Below, in pieces: positions 8,538 to 16,281 of a stretch of 41,349 nucleotides of DNA. Made by a program: the position numbers and the translations under genes. Position 1 is the first letter of the stretch; every line of letters begins with the position of its first letter. Below the pieces are notes generated by a model. That model saw only the letters and a program-made list of their open reading frames with translations, searched no databases and had not been told where the DNA came from. The stretch comes from Oscillospiraceae bacterium (GTDB taxonomy: Bacteria > Bacillota > Clostridia > Oscillospirales > Oscillospiraceae). The stretch spans positions 1-41,349 of the forward strand of contig JAHHSJ010000010.1 of the NCBI GenBank assembly GCA_020025295.1, given 5' to 3'.

Positions 8538-9584
8538 TTACTGAGGTGCACGATTCAATTTGATAAACATATCTCCGAACACAGCATCGCGATATACATA
8601 TTTGCACACTCGCATCATGTGACGGTTCGAATCAAGTTTCCAATGTACATCATCCGTAAGCCAAGGAGTCGGCTCAAGACTGGACGGACACCAAGTGGGG
8701 TTAATCATGTAGGCCACGGTGGAAATGTCCCAAATGACTCTTGACGGAGATACGGCTGTATCTGTCGTTGGAACGCCGGCCTCTCCATAATCATCCAGGC
8801 CCTTACAGTATGTCTTATTAAATAAACTCAACCAATTAAGTCCCATTTTCTGGGTTAACTGGCTCGTAACTAGTTCAGTCAGATAAGTTCCTACACAGGT
8901 TCGTCCCTTCAGATTAGTTTCCAGTTCAGGAGCCGTTGTAGTAAGGTTGGATGCAACTGTCATACACGGAACGAGTACAACAGGCACACCAGAATCCAGA
9001 ATAATCTGTGATGCAAACAAATCCTGACCGAGATTAAACTCAACCGCACTCGGCCAATGAAGCGGCTGTCCTGCCAGCCAAACTACAACAATTTTCTCAA
9101 TAATCGTTGGATCCATGAGAATTGCAGAAGCAATATTTGTAATCTCACCAATGGCAATTACATAGAGTGGCTCATCACTCTCATGAGCACGCCGAATCAA
9201 GTCGCGAGCAGCTTCGCTGTCTACCAAATCCTCTTTGCTGGTCATATATCTAGGAGATCCACGAAATACTTTTCCCTCTGGATTTATTTTCAGCAAAGAA
9301 AACAGATGAAGGATTTCCTGATAGCTCTGCTCCATTCCTTCTGCAACTACGGAGGTCATAGGCAAAACCGTTTCACCCATCATATTGGCAAGAAATGCAG
9401 ACGAAAATGGCGCTGCATAAACTGCCTCGACATCCAAGCGCTCAGGAGACAAAAGCGCATATGCAATTGCAAACTGGTCATCAACCTCGTTATAGGTGTC
9501 TGAGTCAATGACAACGCGGACCTTCTTGTCAGGAGGCGCTAGACGCTGTTTACGCACTTCATCTGTGATAACAGGAAACTTCAT
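8538..9584 (-). CDS. nucleoside hydrolase family (IunH/RihA-like), variant active site
   Basis: The 348-residue protein belongs to the inosine-uridine nucleoside N-ribohydrolase fold. The N-terminal calcium-binding aspartate motif is present but expanded: VVIDSDTYNEVDDQFAIAYA (about 24-43) against the usual DTDxGxDDxxA. It keeps the first Asp and the final Asp pair but has two extra residues between them. Other family stretches are IGEITNIASAILMDP (about 145-159) and a late RVIWDISTVAYMI, where W replaces the usual His before the conserved Asp. These changes suggest a substrate other than standard nucleosides, possibly another N-glycoside. The ATG at 9584 follows AAAGGGAG, 19 bases after the permease stop. 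It sits between importer genes and the kinase. Confidence 0.88.
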   Translation of the reverse strand: MKFPVITDEVRKQRLAPPDKKVRVVIDSDTYNEVDDQFAIAYALLSPERLDVEAVYAAPFSSAFLANMMGETVLPMTSVVAEGMEQSYQEILHLFSLLKINPEGKVFRGSPRYMTSKEDLVDSEAARDLIRRAHESDEPLYVIAIGEITNIASAILMDPTIIEKIVVVWLAGQPLHWPSAVEFNLGQDLFASQIILDSGVPVVLVPCMTVASNLTTTAPELETNLKGRTCVGTYLTELVTSQLTQKMGLNWLSLFNKTYCKGLDDYGEAGVPTTDTAVSPSRVIWDISTVAYMINPTWCPSSLEPTPWLTDDVHWKLDSNRHMMRVCKYVYRDAVFGDMFIKLNRAPQ

Positions 9585-9603
9585 AACAAATACTCCCTTT
9601 CAT

Positions 9604-10566
9604 TTATCCATGTAAAACCGACTGCGTGTTTTTCCTGTGCAGCAGCTTCACAACACGGTCCGTATTCTGTGCAAAAATCATAACAATCAGCAGGAACACA
9701 CCCAAAACAACATTCTGGAAGGTGTCCGGCATACCGATTGCGATCAGTCCAATAAAAATAACATTCAGACTGAACTGACAAACAAAAATACCAACTGTCA
9801 AATCCGAAATGCGCTGAAAAACCATGGCCAGCAAAATGCTGATCAATGGCTTAAACACAATAGTGACACTGCCTAATCCAGTCTGTGCTCCCACAGAACC
9901 AGACTGACTCAGAGTCAGAATTGCTGCCATCGCAATAAAGATCGCTCCATAAACAAAAGATTTAAACTTTACCATTCCGGTCATAATACCAGCATTCTTA
10001 GCCACCACTTCATTGCTGCCAACTGCACGCATATGGTAGCTGAATTCTGTGTGATTGATAATGAAATAAAAAATCAATGCAGACACAACAAACACAATCA
10101 CGATATACGGAGATGCACCGAGAAAGGCGTTCTCTGTGTCGATCTGAACAAAGCCGAAGCGCCCTGCCATCATCTTTCCTACAACTTCAAAAACCATGGT
10201 CAGACCCATCGTCAAAACGAGGGATGGAATCCGCAGGAACCAGTTCAGCAGACCAGTGATTGCTGCAGTGATAAAACTAGCAACAAACGCACCAACTATC
10301 ATACCCAACATTCCATATTGCGAAGCCAGAAGTCCACCAACCACGCCGCTGATGATAATACGAGAACCAATGGTGAAATCAAAAATCCCACAAATGTTGC
10401 CGTATGCAACCGCATATGCGGTAATAGTAGGAATGATGGATTGTAAGAATATCGTATAAACACAGTTCCAGTTGCTGAAGCGTTCAAAGCTAACACACAG
10501 GAAAAAGCAATAAATCAGAACTGGCAGCAGCAGCGTTTTTACGGTATTTATTAAAAACTTTTTCAT
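9604..10566 (-). CDS. ribose-type ABC importer permease (second permease)
   Basis: A 320-residue integral membrane protein of the RbsC/BPD_transp_2 type, with about nine hydrophobic segments. Characteristic stretches are TAYAVAYGNICGIFDFTIGS near residue 50 and YHMRAVGSNEVVAKNAGI near residue 185, the ATPase-coupling loop of the family. It is separate and clearly different from the permease at 11929-12882, so the importer probably has a heterodimeric channel. It is divided from the lipoprotein gene by 118 bases holding an intercistronic hairpin, and its ribosome site (AAAAGGT, rather far from the ATG) is weak. Both features would lower its expression relative to the lipoprotein. Confidence 0.9.
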   Translation of the reverse strand: MKKFLINTVKTLLLPVLIYCFFLCVSFERFSNWNCVYTIFLQSIIPTITAYAVAYGNICGIFDFTIGSRIIISGVVGGLLASQYGMLGMIVGAFVASFITAAITGLLNWFLRIPSLVLTMGLTMVFEVVGKMMAGRFGFVQIDTENAFLGASPYIVIVFVVSALIFYFIINHTEFSYHMRAVGSNEVVAKNAGIMTGMVKFKSFVYGAIFIAMAAILTLSQSGSVGAQTGLGSVTIVFKPLISILLAMVFQRISDLTVGIFVCQFSLNVIFIGLIAIGMPDTFQNVVLGVFLLIVMIFAQNTDRVVKLLHRKNTQSVLHG

Positions 10567-10630
10567 ATCTGACCATACCTTTTCGAATTATTTACGACCT
10601 CACTTACAACTCACTTACAAAACAATGACA

Positions 10631-10660
10631 TTCGGGCAGGCAGGTTAGTGCCTGCCCGAA
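10631..10660 (-). other. intercistronic hairpin between lipoprotein and second permease genes
   Basis: TTCGGGCAGGC (10631-10641) and GCCTGCCCGAA (10650-10660) form a perfect 11-base-pair stem with an eight-base loop and no T-run after it. Such stems after binding-protein genes commonly protect the upstream mRNA and give more binding protein than permease. That role is inferred from position. Confidence 0.65.
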
Positions 10661-10684
10661 CCAGCATCACAAACCTACATTTGC

Positions 10685-11878
10685 TTACTTGCTATGGCGC
10701 TCAACCACATCGGCCACAGAGAAGCCTTCCAGCAGATCATAGATATAATCTTCGGAGACATCCTTGTTATAGAACTTAATCATCAAATCACGAATCTCAT
10801 CCTGAGTATAGATAGGAGTATCGCCCAGAAAGTATTCCGTATACTCTGCAGCCTCTTCAGCGCTCGTCAACTCCAAGTAAGGAGTAATGATAACAGCAGG
10901 ACCATCATCATTAATGGGAGTGCCAATCACCTTATTGACGAGAATAACTGCGGACATCATCGGATCAATTTGCTGCTGTCCACCATAAGAAACATGGAAA
11001 GAGCCGTCCTGCAGATAATCGCCCATCGTTGCGTCAAAGTCAATTCGACCAACAACAACCTCGCCGGCCTTACCATGATCTGCCAGAGTTTTTTCAATCG
11101 TAGGCAGAGCACCAGGACAATAAGTGCCCAGAAGCAGGATACCGTCCATCTCTGGATAGGCAGCGATATAGCTTTCAATCGTCTTGGTCATATCGGTTTC
11201 AACGGTAATGCCGTAGGTGGTGTTCAGTAGATTAATATTGCTCTCCTCAACGCCCATGGCTGCGCCTTTATCACGCAGGTCGGAAGAAGTATCGCCCTTT
11301 GCAATATTGATGCAGCACAGGTTTTCAACGCCCATTTCCGCCATCTTGCAAACAATGTTAGATGCGCACTGTTCATCATCCTCATTGCAAGAGCCAGCAA
11401 ACCACTCGGAACTATGAATTTGCTCACGAATGCTATCATCGCTAATCGTTCTAAACATAGTAGCCCAATACACACCAGCATCTGCGCACATGGCATCTAC
11501 CGTAGGAAGCATGGAGTCAGAAGCCGGCATAAACAGGATGCCGTCCACATCGCGGCTGATCAACTCAGAAATATTGTTAATCAAGGTATCTGCGGTGAGA
11601 TCAGTCTTGACGGTGACCAACTCGCCTCCAGCAGCCTCAACAGCTGCTTTCACACTCTGATGAATGGAGATCCAAGTGGGATCGGTGCTTGCCGTATCCC
11701 AAGGAAAACCAATCTTGAATGCTGCCGGGGCATCACCCTGCTCATCAACAACTTTATTGTTCGATCCAGCACCACTATTCGCAGAGTTGTCCGCGTTAGT
11801 GTTACCACAGCCGACCAAAACACTAAATGCCAGAGCTACAACCATAACCAACGCTAACAGTTTTTTCATTTTCTTCAT
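10685..11878 (-). CDS. sugar ABC importer substrate-binding lipoprotein
   Basis: A 397-residue secreted protein with a basic start (MKKMKKLL), hydrophobic core and lipobox VLVGC, so it would be lipidated at Cys24 and held on the outer face of the membrane. A Ser/Asn/Gly-rich linker follows. The mature part has the type I periplasmic-binding-protein (Peripla_BP_4, ribose-like) pattern: FKIGFPWDTASTDPTWISI at the first strand, LISRDVDGILFMPASDSML near residue 110 and MDGILLLGTYCPGALPTIEK near residue 245. It would capture the solute for the ABC importer encoded around it. The ATG at 11878 has a perfect AAGGAGGAG. The ligand is not predictable, though the enzymes downstream argue for a sugar or N-glycoside. 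Confidence 0.92.
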   Translation of the reverse strand: MKKMKKLLALVMVVALAFSVLVGCGNTNADNSANSGAGSNNKVVDEQGDAPAAFKIGFPWDTASTDPTWISIHQSVKAAVEAAGGELVTVKTDLTADTLINNISELISRDVDGILFMPASDSMLPTVDAMCADAGVYWATMFRTISDDSIREQIHSSEWFAGSCNEDDEQCASNIVCKMAEMGVENLCCINIAKGDTSSDLRDKGAAMGVEESNINLLNTTYGITVETDMTKTIESYIAAYPEMDGILLLGTYCPGALPTIEKTLADHGKAGEVVVGRIDFDATMGDYLQDGSFHVSYGGQQQIDPMMSAVILVNKVIGTPINDDGPAVIITPYLELTSAEEAAEYTEYFLGDTPIYTQDEIRDLMIKFYNKDVSEDYIYDLLEGFSVADVVERHSK

Positions 11879-11928
11879 TGTTTTCTCCTCCTTATTTTTT
11901 ACAGAATGTACTTCTGTATCATTTACGC

Positions 11929-12882
11929 TTACTTAATCACGGACGCATTCTTTCGGTCAAAACTTAACGCAACAACAATAACCAAGATAACGCCCTGGAC
12001 TACTTGTTGAACCAAGCCATCAATTCCGGCCAATGACATACCGCTCTTCAACACGGCCATTGCCACACTACCAATCACAGCAGAGCGGAAACGGACAGGC
12101 CATCCACCCGTCAGGGGCATACCGCCAAACAGAACGGCAAGCAAAACATCAAATTCCAATGCATTACCGGTGCTAGAGGATGCTGTACATGCGCGAATCA
12201 ACGTAAAGAACCCAACCAATCCGCACAGCAAGCCGCAAAGCCCAAACGCCATCAAACGTGTCTTTGCTACCTGTACACCCGACTGTTTTGCAGCCTCTTT
12301 TGAAGCACCAACCGAACGACAGTGTTTGCCAAAACTACAATGCTCAAACATGAAATACAGGACAATTAAGGTGACTGCAAAAACAGTAATCTTGACCCAG
12401 TCCCGATCGAAAACACGCATTTCAATTGGGACGCCAACAGATCCATTTAGGAACCAAGTAGTTAGTCCTCTGAATACGAATGACATTGCTAACGTACCAA
12501 TAAAGGATTCTACTCGAAGTTTTGCAATTGCAAACCCGTTGATCAATCCAATAAGTAAACCGGTCAAAACTGCCACAGGTAAGACAAACCAAAGATTTAC
12601 TTTTGCTGCAAATGCACCCATTGCAGCCGCAAAGCCGACTATGGCGCCCACAGACAAATCCAACTCTCCCAAAGAGAGCACGAAGGCGTAGGCCATTGAA
12701 ATCATGCCGATCGTGAAGAAATTATTGAAAATATTCATCAGGTTTCGTTTACCAAGCAGCAACCCACCGGTCATAATTTCAAAGATAAGTACCACGAGAA
12801 TCAATCCAACAAATGAGATATTATTCAGAAGAAATGTCTGAAATTTATGGCCGCTATCTTGGGATATCTTTTGCTTTACCAT
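11929..12882 (-). CDS. ribose-type ABC importer permease (first permease)
   Basis: A 317-residue RbsC-like membrane protein. Its signature segments are LGELDLSVGAIVGFAAAMGA (about 73-92), the family's best conserved helix start, and HCRSVGASKEAAKQSGV around residue 190, the loop that docks the ATPase. The end has the GGMPLTGG variant of the usual glycine-rich motif. I prefer the ATG at 12882, six bases after GAGGTG, to an in-frame GTG at 12891 that overlaps that site. It follows the ATPase gene by 12 bases and precedes the lipoprotein by 50. With the second permease it would form the translocation channel. Confidence 0.92.
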   Translation of the reverse strand: MVKQKISQDSGHKFQTFLLNNISFVGLILVVLIFEIMTGGLLLGKRNLMNIFNNFFTIGMISMAYAFVLSLGELDLSVGAIVGFAAAMGAFAAKVNLWFVLPVAVLTGLLIGLINGFAIAKLRVESFIGTLAMSFVFRGLTTWFLNGSVGVPIEMRVFDRDWVKITVFAVTLIVLYFMFEHCSFGKHCRSVGASKEAAKQSGVQVAKTRLMAFGLCGLLCGLVGFFTLIRACTASSSTGNALEFDVLLAVLFGGMPLTGGWPVRFRSAVIGSVAMAVLKSGMSLAGIDGLVQQVVQGVILVIVVALSFDRKNASVIK

Positions 12883-12894
12883 TTCACTCACCTC

Positions 12895-14394
12895 TCAGAC
12901 CATTTTTTGAATTAATTTTGCTTCTGACAATCCATCTCTACGATAAAACTCACCAGAGATCTCGCCGTCTTTCAAAAGGACAATTCTATCGGACATACCA
13001 ATCAACTCCGGCAGTTCTTCAGAAATGAGCACAATAGACTTTCCTTCCGCCTTCAATTGCTCGATCAACTGATAAATTGCCGCTTTTGTGCCAACATCAA
13101 TACCTCGAGTCGGACAATCCAAAATTAAGATGTCGGCACCTTTTCCAAGCCACTTCGCCAGAACAACTTTTTGCTTGTTGCCGCCACTGAGCGTATTACA
13201 GAAAGTGGCAACCGAATCGGCTTTCACTTCCATTCTCGATGCCCAGACCTCTGCGTGCTTTTTCTGCTTTTGGGGAAAAATCAGTCCACACTTCTGCAAA
13301 TCTTTTAGCGAAGGAAGGCAAATGTTGTCTTGTATACTGCAAATGGTCATCATAGATTCAGTATCACGATTTTTAGACACATACCCAATGCCATGTTTGA
13401 CAGACCAAGAAGCACTTTTCACTTTCTCCTTGCCATTCCACTTCACATTCCCTGCCGTGGGCTTCACTAATCCATACAACACCTTACCAAGTTCATGCAT
13501 GCCACAATCACTAAGGCCACCGATGCCAAGAATTTCACACTTATGCACCTGGATTGTTACATTCTTTAACACATCAGCCGATACATTCTCAGCTTCCAAA
13601 ACCACTTCAGAACTAGTAGTTTCCCCCATATCTTCACGATAGTAGTGACCAGAAAGCTCACGGCCAATCATCAATTGTCGTATTGTTTCTGCCGAAAAAT
13701 CCTTCTTTTTAAGGTTTCCGGTTAAGACACCGTCTCTTAGAATTGTAAGCGAATCGCATTTATCCATAATCTCGTCTATATCATGAGAAATGAAAATAAC
13801 TGAACCACCACGATCTTTGACCTCATTCATCAATCGGTAAAGCACTTTACGTCCCGAAACCGAAAGTGCAGTCGTGGTTTCGTCGACCACCCAGATCTTA
13901 GGCTGTACATACAGGGCTCGGGCTAGTTCTACTAACTTACGGTCCTCAAAAGAAAGTGTGTCAATCATATCGGCAGGATTAATGTTATCCACTCCGATAT
14001 CTTCCAACGCTTTTTTAGCAGCTTGAATCATCTTGTATACATTCAGAACACCGTGTTGGACAAACATTGCTTCTTTCCCAAAGAAAATATTAGCTGCAAT
14101 TGAGATATTACTAATTGTCCCCTGTTCCTGTACCACCATACTGACACCCATGTTCATCGCATCGACCGTGTCGGCAGGAGAATACTCTTCCCCATCCAAA
14201 TACATGACGCCTTCATCCCATTTCTGCATACCTGCAGCAATAGATGAAAATGTAGATTTACCTGATCCATTTTCTCCGACCAGTCCTCGTATCTCCCCCG
14301 CAGGAATCGATATGTCAAAGTTAATCAGTGCATGGATTGGTCCGAAACTTTTACAGATTCCTTTTGCACAAAAGAGAGCATTTTCATTTTGCAT
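12895..14394 (-). CDS. ribose-type ABC importer ATPase with two nucleotide-binding domains (RbsA-like)
   Basis: A 499-residue tandem ATPase of the RbsA/MglA type and first gene of the operon. The N-terminal half has Walker A GLVGENGSGKST (about 34-45), LSFEDRKLVELARAL as signature and Walker B WVVDETTTALS, a variant of the usual LDEPT. The C-terminal half has the family's degenerate first motif (GIGGLSDCGMHEL), a good LSGGNKQKVVLAKWL signature and Walker B LILDCPTRGIDVG, where Cys stands in place of the catalytic Glu. Such asymmetry is common in RbsA-like proteins, with one active site doing most hydrolysis. A strong AGGAGG precedes the ATG at 14394. Upstream is a terminator and a -10-only promoter. 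Confidence 0.92.
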   Translation of the reverse strand: MQNENALFCAKGICKSFGPIHALINFDISIPAGEIRGLVGENGSGKSTFSSIAAGMQKWDEGVMYLDGEEYSPADTVDAMNMGVSMVVQEQGTISNISIAANIFFGKEAMFVQHGVLNVYKMIQAAKKALEDIGVDNINPADMIDTLSFEDRKLVELARALYVQPKIWVVDETTTALSVSGRKVLYRLMNEVKDRGGSVIFISHDIDEIMDKCDSLTILRDGVLTGNLKKKDFSAETIRQLMIGRELSGHYYREDMGETTSSEVVLEAENVSADVLKNVTIQVHKCEILGIGGLSDCGMHELGKVLYGLVKPTAGNVKWNGKEKVKSASWSVKHGIGYVSKNRDTESMMTICSIQDNICLPSLKDLQKCGLIFPQKQKKHAEVWASRMEVKADSVATFCNTLSGGNKQKVVLAKWLGKGADILILDCPTRGIDVGTKAAIYQLIEQLKAEGKSIVLISEELPELIGMSDRIVLLKDGEISGEFYRRDGLSEAKLIQKMV

Positions 14395-14439
14395 ATTTCT
14401 TTCCTCCTGTCATTGTCTCGCGACCTCTTCTTATTATTT

Positions 14440-14445
14440 ATTATA
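14440..14445 (-). promoter_or_regulatory. -10 element of the catabolic operon; no good -35
   Basis: A perfect TATAAT on the minus strand lies 45 bases before the ATPase start. At 16-18 bases upstream of it only ATGTGC/TATGTG-like hexamers are found, far from TTGACA. Together with the adjacent AraC-type response regulator gene this suggests a promoter that needs activator contact. The region between this box and the terminator at 14509 is the expected binding site; I see no clear direct repeat there. Confidence 0.55.
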
Positions 14446-14508
14446 GTCGAATCGCACAAAAGCACATATACGAATTTCTTCATCTTTTGTTAGATTTTTG
14501 ATTCAAAA

Positions 14509-14541
14509 AATAACCGAGCATCAAAATGATGCTCGGTTATT
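14509..14541 (-). terminator. intrinsic terminator after the sensor kinase gene
   Basis: AATAACCGAGCATCA and TGATGCTCGGTTATT form a perfect 15-base-pair stem around AAA. On the minus strand it is followed by a T-run (TTATTTTTTG). It ends the two-component transcript 18 bases after its stop, separating it from the importer operon downstream. Confidence 0.9.
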
Positions 14542-14559
14542 TGTTTATATTGCACACAT

Positions 14560-16281
14560 TTAGAGATTTGATGGCAAATGTAGTGTAATTGCTGTTCCTC
14601 GATTTGGCTTGCTAACAATTGTCATTGCATTGTCATTTCCAAAGAAGTAGTAAAGTCTTTTTCGAATGTTCGAAAGGCCGATTTTATTTCCCCGCTCTGT
14701 AGGAGCAAGACTCTCCTGCAGAACCTTATTTAAGCACGCTTCATCCATACCTATCCCGTCATCAATAACACACAAGTCAATCCCTTGTTGTGTTTTGTGA
14801 AGCCGAATAATCAAACGACCTGAAAACTGTCCTGTCATTTCATTCAAAATGCCATGAAAAAGCGCATTTTCAACAAGAGGCTGTATCATATTTTTGGGAA
14901 TCATCTGTTGCTTTATATCTTCTTCAACATCCCAGACTACTTCCAGTTCTCCTCCGTACATAAATCTTTGAATGCTTATATACTGTTCAATTACATTCAT
15001 TTCCTTCGCAATGGTATCCATTACCTGAATATCATTTACTCGCAGCCGATCTCTTATGATTGCAATCAGAGCTGTGTTGACTTTCACGATATCTTCGCAT
15101 CGGCCTTTTCTTGCCAAGTAATTTATACTGTTAATGGTATTACAAATAAAATGCGGATCAATCTGACTGACCAACAGACGGAACTTTGCTTGCTGTTCTT
15201 TCTCTTCCTTTTCGGAAATCAACCGAATGCTTGCTTGCAAGTCATCAATCATCTTATTATATGATCTTTCTAATGTTCCAATTTCATCTAAACGATCGAC
15301 TTTGACATAGCTATCTAAATTACCCTGTGCTGCTTGATCCATTGTTTTTGACAGTTGAATAATCGGTCGGAGGATTGTCCCAAGGCTTTTGGATACTGCA
15401 GCTAAGGTAAGTACGAGAAATGTTGCAATTGTTGCTATAATTCCAAGGACATAAGGCAAAAGTGTACTCATAATCATCCGGTTGGACACAAATGTTTCTA
15501 CGCTCCAAAGATTATTATCCGCCACAGATGTGCACAGCACACCTTTAGGTGTTATCATTCTTGGATTTAGATAAAAATTCACATTTTCTTCTAAGCAATT
15601 GTAGTATTGGTTATTCCCCCCCTGGAAGAAAATACTGCCATCCTTATTGCGAAGTGCAAAACAATCAACACCACTGTTTTTAAGAAGGAGAGTATCATAG
15701 ATTACATCATTCAATGAGATAAACACTACAAAAGTGCACCATTGATTATTTTGATAAAAACTCCGGACATAGGCTATCGTGTAATACTCAACACCGTTTA
15801 TGGCGACCTTGTACACATTGGATATTGTACGGTTAAACTGATTTTTCTTAATATTATGATACCAATCAGAATTTAATAACTGCTCATCCTCTTCACAAAC
15901 ACGACTCAAGGAGTCTAATAGTGGCACCTCTCCTACTTCCATAGCTACAGCACGAACGACGCCTTCGTAACTGGTTAGGTTGTTTAACGCCAGTATAGAA
16001 ATGTTTTGATTGACATCTGTGGGTTCCTCAAAATACCGCTGAATGTCTGCGTTTTGGGAAACAGATAGCGCAAGATTCTCTGTGTAGTTCTCAGTCAAAG
16101 ACATGATGTTCTCCATTCGCTTAACTATTTCTTCTCCGCTTCTTTCCGCCATATTTATTGCTGATTCTAATTCTCGAGGTACATAAGTTGTTGTCACCAA
16201 CATTGTAGCTAGAACCAGCATCACTACACCGATCAAAGAAATTCTTGTAAAAACCTGCTTCTTCAATGATTTAATCTTCAT
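14560..16281 (-). CDS. YesM-type sensor histidine kinase
   Basis: A 573-residue membrane sensor. A first membrane helix (about 15-33) is followed by an extracellular Cache-like domain (about 35-275), a second helix (about 285-310), a HAMP segment ending in RLDEIGTLERSYNKM, a His_kinase domain and a HATPase domain. The phosphoacceptor region reads SQIDPHFICNTINSINYL where most relatives have QINPHFLYNTL; the His and Asn are kept. ATP-site motifs are QPLVENALFHG, DDGIGM and GNKIGLSNIRKR. The ATG at 16281 follows AAAAGGTG and overlaps the regulator gene by 11 bases. It probably senses an extracellular ligand or the loaded binding lipoprotein and phosphorylates the adjacent regulator. Confidence 0.92.
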   Translation of the reverse strand: MKIKSLKKQVFTRISLIGVVMLVLATMLVTTTYVPRELESAINMAERSGEEIVKRMENIMSLTENYTENLALSVSQNADIQRYFEEPTDVNQNISILALNNLTSYEGVVRAVAMEVGEVPLLDSLSRVCEEDEQLLNSDWYHNIKKNQFNRTISNVYKVAINGVEYYTIAYVRSFYQNNQWCTFVVFISLNDVIYDTLLLKNSGVDCFALRNKDGSIFFQGGNNQYYNCLEENVNFYLNPRMITPKGVLCTSVADNNLWSVETFVSNRMIMSTLLPYVLGIIATIATFLVLTLAAVSKSLGTILRPIIQLSKTMDQAAQGNLDSYVKVDRLDEIGTLERSYNKMIDDLQASIRLISEKEEKEQQAKFRLLVSQIDPHFICNTINSINYLARKGRCEDIVKVNTALIAIIRDRLRVNDIQVMDTIAKEMNVIEQYISIQRFMYGGELEVVWDVEEDIKQQMIPKNMIQPLVENALFHGILNEMTGQFSGRLIIRLHKTQQGIDLCVIDDGIGMDEACLNKVLQESLAPTERGNKIGLSNIRKRLYYFFGNDNAMTIVSKPNRGTAITLHLPSNL

